Below are positions 15,258-18,434 of a stretch of 18,434 nucleotides of DNA, one piece after another. The stretch lies in NCBI GenBank assembly GCA_026388345.1, contig JAPLJY010000071.1, positions 1-18,434 on the forward strand. The letters run 5' to 3'. This DNA comes from Deltaproteobacteria bacterium. GTDB lineage: Bacteria > Desulfobacterota > Syntrophia > Syntrophales > UBA5619. The translations under genes and the position numbers were made by a program. The notes under the pieces were generated by a model. That model was not told the origin of the DNA and searched no databases. It was given only the letters and a program-made list of their open reading frames with translations. Every line of letters starts with the position of its first letter. Position 1 is the first letter of the stretch.

Positions 15258-16517
15258 TTACAACTTGAACAGTCTCCGGACGGCCGCCACGTATGGCAGC
15301 TCATCCTTCTCGATGCTCTCCTCCTTGAGACCGGCAATCGGATCGTGGAGGATCTTGTTGATGACGGAGGCGGCCAGTCCCTCGATCCGCGACCGCTCCT
15401 CCGCAGACAGCCCCCCCAGCCAGTGGGCGGATCTTTCCAACTCCCCACGGACGATTCCCTCCATTTTTCCGCGCAGCGCGACGATCGTCGGCACGACGGC
15501 TAGGGCGTTGAACCACGCCTCGAAGACCGCGACCTCCTCCGCAACGATCCCTTCCGCCTTCTGCGCCTCCACAAGCCGGGTCTCACGGTTTGCGTCGACC
15601 ACATCCTGCAGGTCGTCGATGTTGTAGAGGTAGACGTTGTCGATCTCCCCCGCCGCGGGATCGATGTCCCGGGGAACGGCGATGTCGATCAAAAACAGCA
15701 GGCGGTTCCGCCGCCGCCGGAGGGCCGCGGCGACCATCTCCGCCGTGACCACATACCCCGGGGCGCCGGTCGAGGCGATCACAATATCCACCTCCGGCAG
15801 AACCTCGGGAAGCCGGTCGAACGCCACGGGCGCCCCCTGGAACGCCTCCGCCATCTCCTCGGCCCGGGCGTAGGTCCGGTTCGCGATCAGGATGCGCTCC
15901 ACCCCCTGGCGCAGCAGGTGGCGGGCGGCCAGTTCCGACATCTCGCCGGCCCCGACCAGGAGGATCGTCTTCCCGTGAAGGCCGCCGAAGATCTTCTTCG
16001 CCAGCTCCACTGCAGCGTAACTGACCGACACGGCGTTGCCGGCGATCCCCGTCTCCGTCCGGACCCGCTTCGCCGTCCGGAGGGAGTGGTGGACAAGACG
16101 GTTCAGAAGGACGCCTGTCGCGCGATGATCGACCGCCCGGCGATAGGCCTCCTTCACCTGTCCCAGGATCTGCGGCTCCCCCATGACCAGGGAATCGAGG
16201 CTCGCCGCGACCCGGAAGAGGTGGCGGACCGCCTCCCGGTCCCGGTGGACGTAGAGGCAGCGTGAAAGCTCCGCGGCATCGAGGTTCCCCTGCCGGAAAA
16301 TGAACTCCATCAGCCGCTCCACCGCCGCCTCGCCGTCCGCGACGCGGGCGAGAACCTCCACACGGTTGCAGGTGGAAAGAACGAGAACCTCCCGGACCTC
16401 CGGAATGCCGAGGAGTTCAGCAAGGGCGGGGCCGCCGTCCCCGCAGGAGAGCTGGAGCCGCTCCCGGATCTCGACCGGGGCCGTCTTATGGTTCATGCCG
16501 ATGAGGACGATACGCAT
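15258..16517 (-). CDS. hemA: Glutamyl-tRNA reductase
   Basis: HemA reduces glutamyl-tRNA(Glu) to glutamate-1-semialdehyde, the first step of the C5 route to 5-aminolevulinate. The 419-residue product starts at ATG 16517 (MRIVLIGMNHKTAPVEIRER), 8 bases after the stop of the membrane-protein gene. The frame is open much further upstream, but that part is out of phase with the neighbour's real reading. The catalytic Cys50 is in VLVLSTCNRVE. ASLDSLVMGEPQILGQVKEA is the substrate-pocket motif, and GAGEMSELAARHLL with ANRTYARA is the NADPH-binding Rossmann region (about 190-230). The helical dimerisation tail follows. The ribosome binding site is weak, so coupling to the upstream gene is likely. 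The matching aminotransferase hemL is not in the window. Confidence 0.97.
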   Translation of the reverse strand: MRIVLIGMNHKTAPVEIRERLQLSCGDGGPALAELLGIPEVREVLVLSTCNRVEVLARVADGEAAVERLMEFIFRQGNLDAAELSRCLYVHRDREAVRHLFRVAASLDSLVMGEPQILGQVKEAYRRAVDHRATGVLLNRLVHHSLRTAKRVRTETGIAGNAVSVSYAAVELAKKIFGGLHGKTILLVGAGEMSELAARHLLRQGVERILIANRTYARAEEMAEAFQGAPVAFDRLPEVLPEVDIVIASTGAPGYVVTAEMVAAALRRRRNRLLFLIDIAVPRDIDPAAGEIDNVYLYNIDDLQDVVDANRETRLVEAQKAEGIVAEEVAVFEAWFNALAVVPTIVALRGKMEGIVRGELERSAHWLGGLSAEERSRIEGLAASVINKILHDPIAGLKEESIEKDELPYVAAVRRLFKL

Positions 16518-16525
16518 GGGTTCAC

Positions 16526-17338
16526 TCAAAAGCGGTGGAGCGTTCCGAAGAACGGCAGCCCGGCGATCAGCAGGACGAGGAGGAGGACGAATACGGCCAG
16601 GGACCAGCGTGCCGCCGTGCGCCCCCGCCACCCGATGGCCAGCCGCTGGTGGAGGAGAAAGGCATAGCATCCCCAGGCCAGAAGCGTCCAGACCTGTTTT
16701 GGATCCCACTGCCAGTGGCTCCCCCAGACGATCCGCGCCCAGAGCGAACCGGCGAGGACCCCCAGGGTCAGGAGAGGAACCCCCCAGAGAAGGCAGAGGT
16801 GGTTGATCCGGTCCAGATCGCCGAGCGGGGGGAGCAGACGGCTCATGCCACCCGCCTTCTTCCGCCGGATGAGGCCGTCCTGGATCAGATACATGAGGCC
16901 GGCGCAGGAGGCGACGGCGAAGAGGGCCTCGCCCGCCACGGAGAGGATCACGTGGGCCGTGACCAGCGACCCGCGCAACATCGGGGGCGCATTCACCACC
17001 CCCCCCAGACCGACGGATGCAACGACCATGAACAGGCAGATCACAGGGGAGACGAATGCCCCGAGGATCCGCGTTTTCGTCTTCAACTGGAGGGCGAGAT
17101 AAGCGGCCGCCATGACCCAGGCGAAAAGGGAAAGGGCGTCGTGGATGCCGATCATCGGCTTCTCCCCCTCCGGAAACCACAGCACGGCGAAAGAGAAGGT
17201 GTGGACGACCAGGGCCGCGAACATGAACCCCGCGGCAAAGCGCGCCGGAAAAACCCGCTTACCCCAGAGCGAGGCGCCGTAGAGAAGGGCGGAGGCAAAA
17301 TAAACGGCCAGGGCCGTCTTGAACAGGATAGCGCCCAT
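16526..17338 (-). CDS. CcsA/HemX-like membrane protein (cytochrome c assembly family)
   Basis: An integral membrane protein of 270 residues with about eight hydrophobic segments. The start could be ATG 17338 or GTG 17341; both overlap the sirC stop (by one and four bases). The tryptophan-rich WGSHWQWDPKQVWTLLAW (about residues 205-222) is the heme-handling WWD-type motif of the CcmC/CcsA superfamily. Conserved-looking histidines occur at about 46, 66, 129 and 230, in or next to membrane segments. It could be CcsA, the System II cytochrome c heme-handling subunit, or HemX, which affects HemA levels and is often encoded next to hemA. Its place directly before hemA and after sirC favours HemX-like or heme-export roles. 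No CcsB/ResB partner is in the window. Confidence 0.85.
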   Translation of the reverse strand: MGAILFKTALAVYFASALLYGASLWGKRVFPARFAAGFMFAALVVHTFSFAVLWFPEGEKPMIGIHDALSLFAWVMAAAYLALQLKTKTRILGAFVSPVICLFMVVASVGLGGVVNAPPMLRGSLVTAHVILSVAGEALFAVASCAGLMYLIQDGLIRRKKAGGMSRLLPPLGDLDRINHLCLLWGVPLLTLGVLAGSLWARIVWGSHWQWDPKQVWTLLAWGCYAFLLHQRLAIGWRGRTAARWSLAVFVLLLVLLIAGLPFFGTLHRF

Positions 17339-17988
17339 CACCCCTTCCCCTCCTCCATCTCCACCCCCGTCAGCCTACGGATCATCTCCTTCACCTTCGT
17401 CCAGTCTTTCCGCCGGATATCGTCCAGGATTTCCGACCGGACAACGGCCGCGAAACGTTCCCGGTTCTCGGCGGAGGAACGTCCCGCGGCGATCATCTTT
17501 TCCCGGAGCTTTCCCAGAATTTCAAGCAGGACGGCGTATTCCGCTCCGTAGGCCTCTTCCAGCTCCTCCCGGACTTTCCTCGCCAGGGCGGGGCTCTTCC
17601 CGCCGGTAGAGACGGCGATCACGAGGTCGCCCCGTTCAACGACGGAGGGGAGGATAAAATCGCACCGGGCGGGATCGTCAACGATGTTAACCGGAATCCC
17701 CCGGGCACGGGCATTCTTCGCAATCCGCCCGTTGACGGTCTCATCGTCCGTCGCGCCGATCACGAGGGAGGCGCCTGAGAGATGGGCCTCCTCATAATCG
17801 GCCTCGCGGTGGACGATCCGCCCCTCCCCCTTCCACGCCGCGAGGATCGGCGTCAGCGCTTTCCCGACGACCTCCACGCGGGCGCCGCAGGCGAGAAGCC
17901 TCTCGACCTTGCGCTCGGCCACGTTTCCGCCGCCGACGACGACGCAACGTTTCCCGGAGATGTCCAGGCACAGGGGGTAATATCTCAC
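17338..17988 (-). CDS. sirC: Precorrin-2 dehydrogenase (SirC/Met8-like)
   Basis: SirC oxidises precorrin-2 to sirohydrochlorin using NAD. The 216-residue product starts at GTG 17988, 5 bases after AGGAG. MRYYPLCLDISGKRCVVVGG carries the start of the Rossmann motif, completed by GGNVAERKVERLL. NIVDDPARCDFILPSVVERG and IAVSTGGKSPALARKVREEL are family hallmarks (about residues 115-155), followed by the helical dimerisation domain. The methyltransferase domain of CysG is absent, consistent with the separate CobA-HemD fusion. Whether it also inserts iron, as Met8p does, cannot be told from sequence. It is the first gene of the heme cluster, divergent from prmA, and its stop overlaps the next gene, so sirC, the membrane gene and hemA form one tight unit. 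Confidence 0.93.
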   Translation of the reverse strand: MRYYPLCLDISGKRCVVVGGGNVAERKVERLLACGARVEVVGKALTPILAAWKGEGRIVHREADYEEAHLSGASLVIGATDDETVNGRIAKNARARGIPVNIVDDPARCDFILPSVVERGDLVIAVSTGGKSPALARKVREELEEAYGAEYAVLLEILGKLREKMIAAGRSSAENRERFAAVVRSEILDDIRRKDWTKVKEMIRRLTGVEMEEGKG

Positions 17989-17999
17989 CGTCGCTCCTT

Positions 18000-18027
18000 T
18001 AAGGTCCCGCTTCTAAGGTCCCGCTTC
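18000..18027. repeat. 14-bp perfect tandem duplication upstream of sirC
   Basis: TAAGGTCCCGCTTC occurs at 18000-18013 and directly again at 18014-18027. It ends 12 bases before the sirC GTG, in the presumed 5' leader just upstream of the ribosome binding site. Confidence 0.8.
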
Positions 18028-18102
18028 CGCATCACCACGGATCTCACTGAAAAACATCCATTTGTGCAATGCGTGCTGACGCTACCATGACGGCCCCCAA
18101 AA

Positions 18103-18141
18103 TTCAAGCCGCTTGAAATATCCGGATGGAAAGGTTATAGA
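18103..18141 (+). promoter_or_regulatory. Sigma70-type promoter with overlapping palindrome, upstream of prmA
   Basis: TTGAAA at 18113-18118 and TATAGA at 18136-18141 are separated by exactly 17 bases, a near-consensus promoter 28 bases before the prmA ATG. The -35 box lies within the perfect 15-bp palindrome TTCAAGCCGCTTGAA (18103-18117). This could be an operator, or the symmetry could be accidental. Confidence 0.6.
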
Positions 18142-18169
18142 TGTCCGATCGAGAAAGGAGGCGCGGAAC

Positions 18170-18434
18170 ATGTCGGAACAGCATGGCAAAGCGGGGGAGA
18201 AGAAGGGCGACTGGCTGAAGATCGAGCTTTTCGCCCCGATGGAAATGATCGACGCCCTGACCAACTTCGTGACGGAGATCGGCGCCCAGGGGGCCTTCCA
18301 GGAGTCCCTGGAACCGCAATCCCCCAACGATTTCCCCGAGGCCGCCTCCGGGGAGATCATGAAGGCCTTCCTTCCCTGCGACGTCCGCCTGGAACAGAGG
18401 CTCGCCGCGCTTCAGACCTACATCGACAGCCTGG
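18170..18434 (+). CDS. prmA: Ribosomal protein L11 methyltransferase, N-terminal part (runs off right edge)
   Basis: The gene starts at ATG 18170, 8 bases after AAAGGAGG; 88 residues are visible. WLKIELFAPMEMIDALTNFV, then TEIGAQGAFQE, KAFLPCD and RLAALQTYIDSL match the substrate-recognition domain found at the start of PrmA proteins ('...A.e.lsnfL.E.GaqGv.e...'). The SAM-binding domain lies outside, so the call rests on the N-terminal domain alone. PrmA methylates several amino groups of ribosomal protein L11. It is transcribed divergently from sirC out of a 181-base shared intergenic region. Confidence 0.7.
   Translation, partial: MSEQHGKAGEKKGDWLKIELFAPMEMIDALTNFVTEIGAQGAFQESLEPQSPNDFPEAASGEIMKAFLPCDVRLEQRLAALQTYIDSL

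Noticed and set aside
16518..17180. Long upstream extension of hemA (640 codons in total)
   Set aside because: The extension overlaps the CcsA/HemX-like gene in another frame. HemA proteins begin at MRIVLIGMNHKT.

Overview
The window looks like chromosomal DNA from an anaerobic deltaproteobacterium-type organism (Desulfobacterota, possibly the Syntrophales). The main evidence is a siroheme-dependent (Ahb) heme pathway together with glutamyl-tRNA reductase, a CobA-HemD fusion and GC-rich core genes. This placement is inferred from gene content; no taxonomic marker was compared.

Layout. Positions 1-551 (minus) hold the N-terminal part of an ABC-F ATPase. Positions 552-2822 are a patchwork: a dispersed hairpin repeat, a minus-strand terminator, a plus-strand gene for an exported lactonase (YbhE/Pgl-like beta-propeller), and a decayed fragment of a histidine-kinase ATPase domain that I read on the minus strand just after polA. 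From 17988 down to 2823 every convincing gene is on the minus strand, in the order sirC, ccsA/hemX-like, hemA, hemC, cobA-hemD, ahbC, [hicB, hicA, TPR protein, PIN protein], hemB, GIY-YIG protein, ahbD, ahbB-like, polA. Divergent from sirC, prmA starts at 18170 behind a good sigma70-type promoter and runs off the right edge.

How the genes work together. HemA starts the C5 route to 5-aminolevulinate. HemB, HemC and the HemD half of the fusion make uroporphyrinogen III. The CobA half methylates it to precorrin-2, and SirC oxidises that to sirohydrochlorin. After iron insertion, the Ahb decarboxylase makes didecarboxysiroheme, AhbC makes iron-coproporphyrin III, and AhbD makes heme b. The CcsA/HemX-like membrane protein probably handles heme or supports HemA or cytochrome c assembly. 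Not in the window: hemL, a sirohydrochlorin ferrochelatase, and a second Ahb decarboxylase subunit.

Accessory content. Two additions interrupt the heme cluster. One is a visibly AT-rich block (about 8600-11165) with a hicBA toxin-antitoxin pair and a TPR-PIN gene pair. The other is a 347-bp GIY-YIG cassette (7228-7574) bounded by 25-bp inverted hairpin repeats. Both gaps around hemC carry copies of a second, larger palindromic repeat. The GIY-YIG cassette, the palindromes around hemC, a possible ATT start for hemC, and the histidine-kinase relic are the items most worth a second look.
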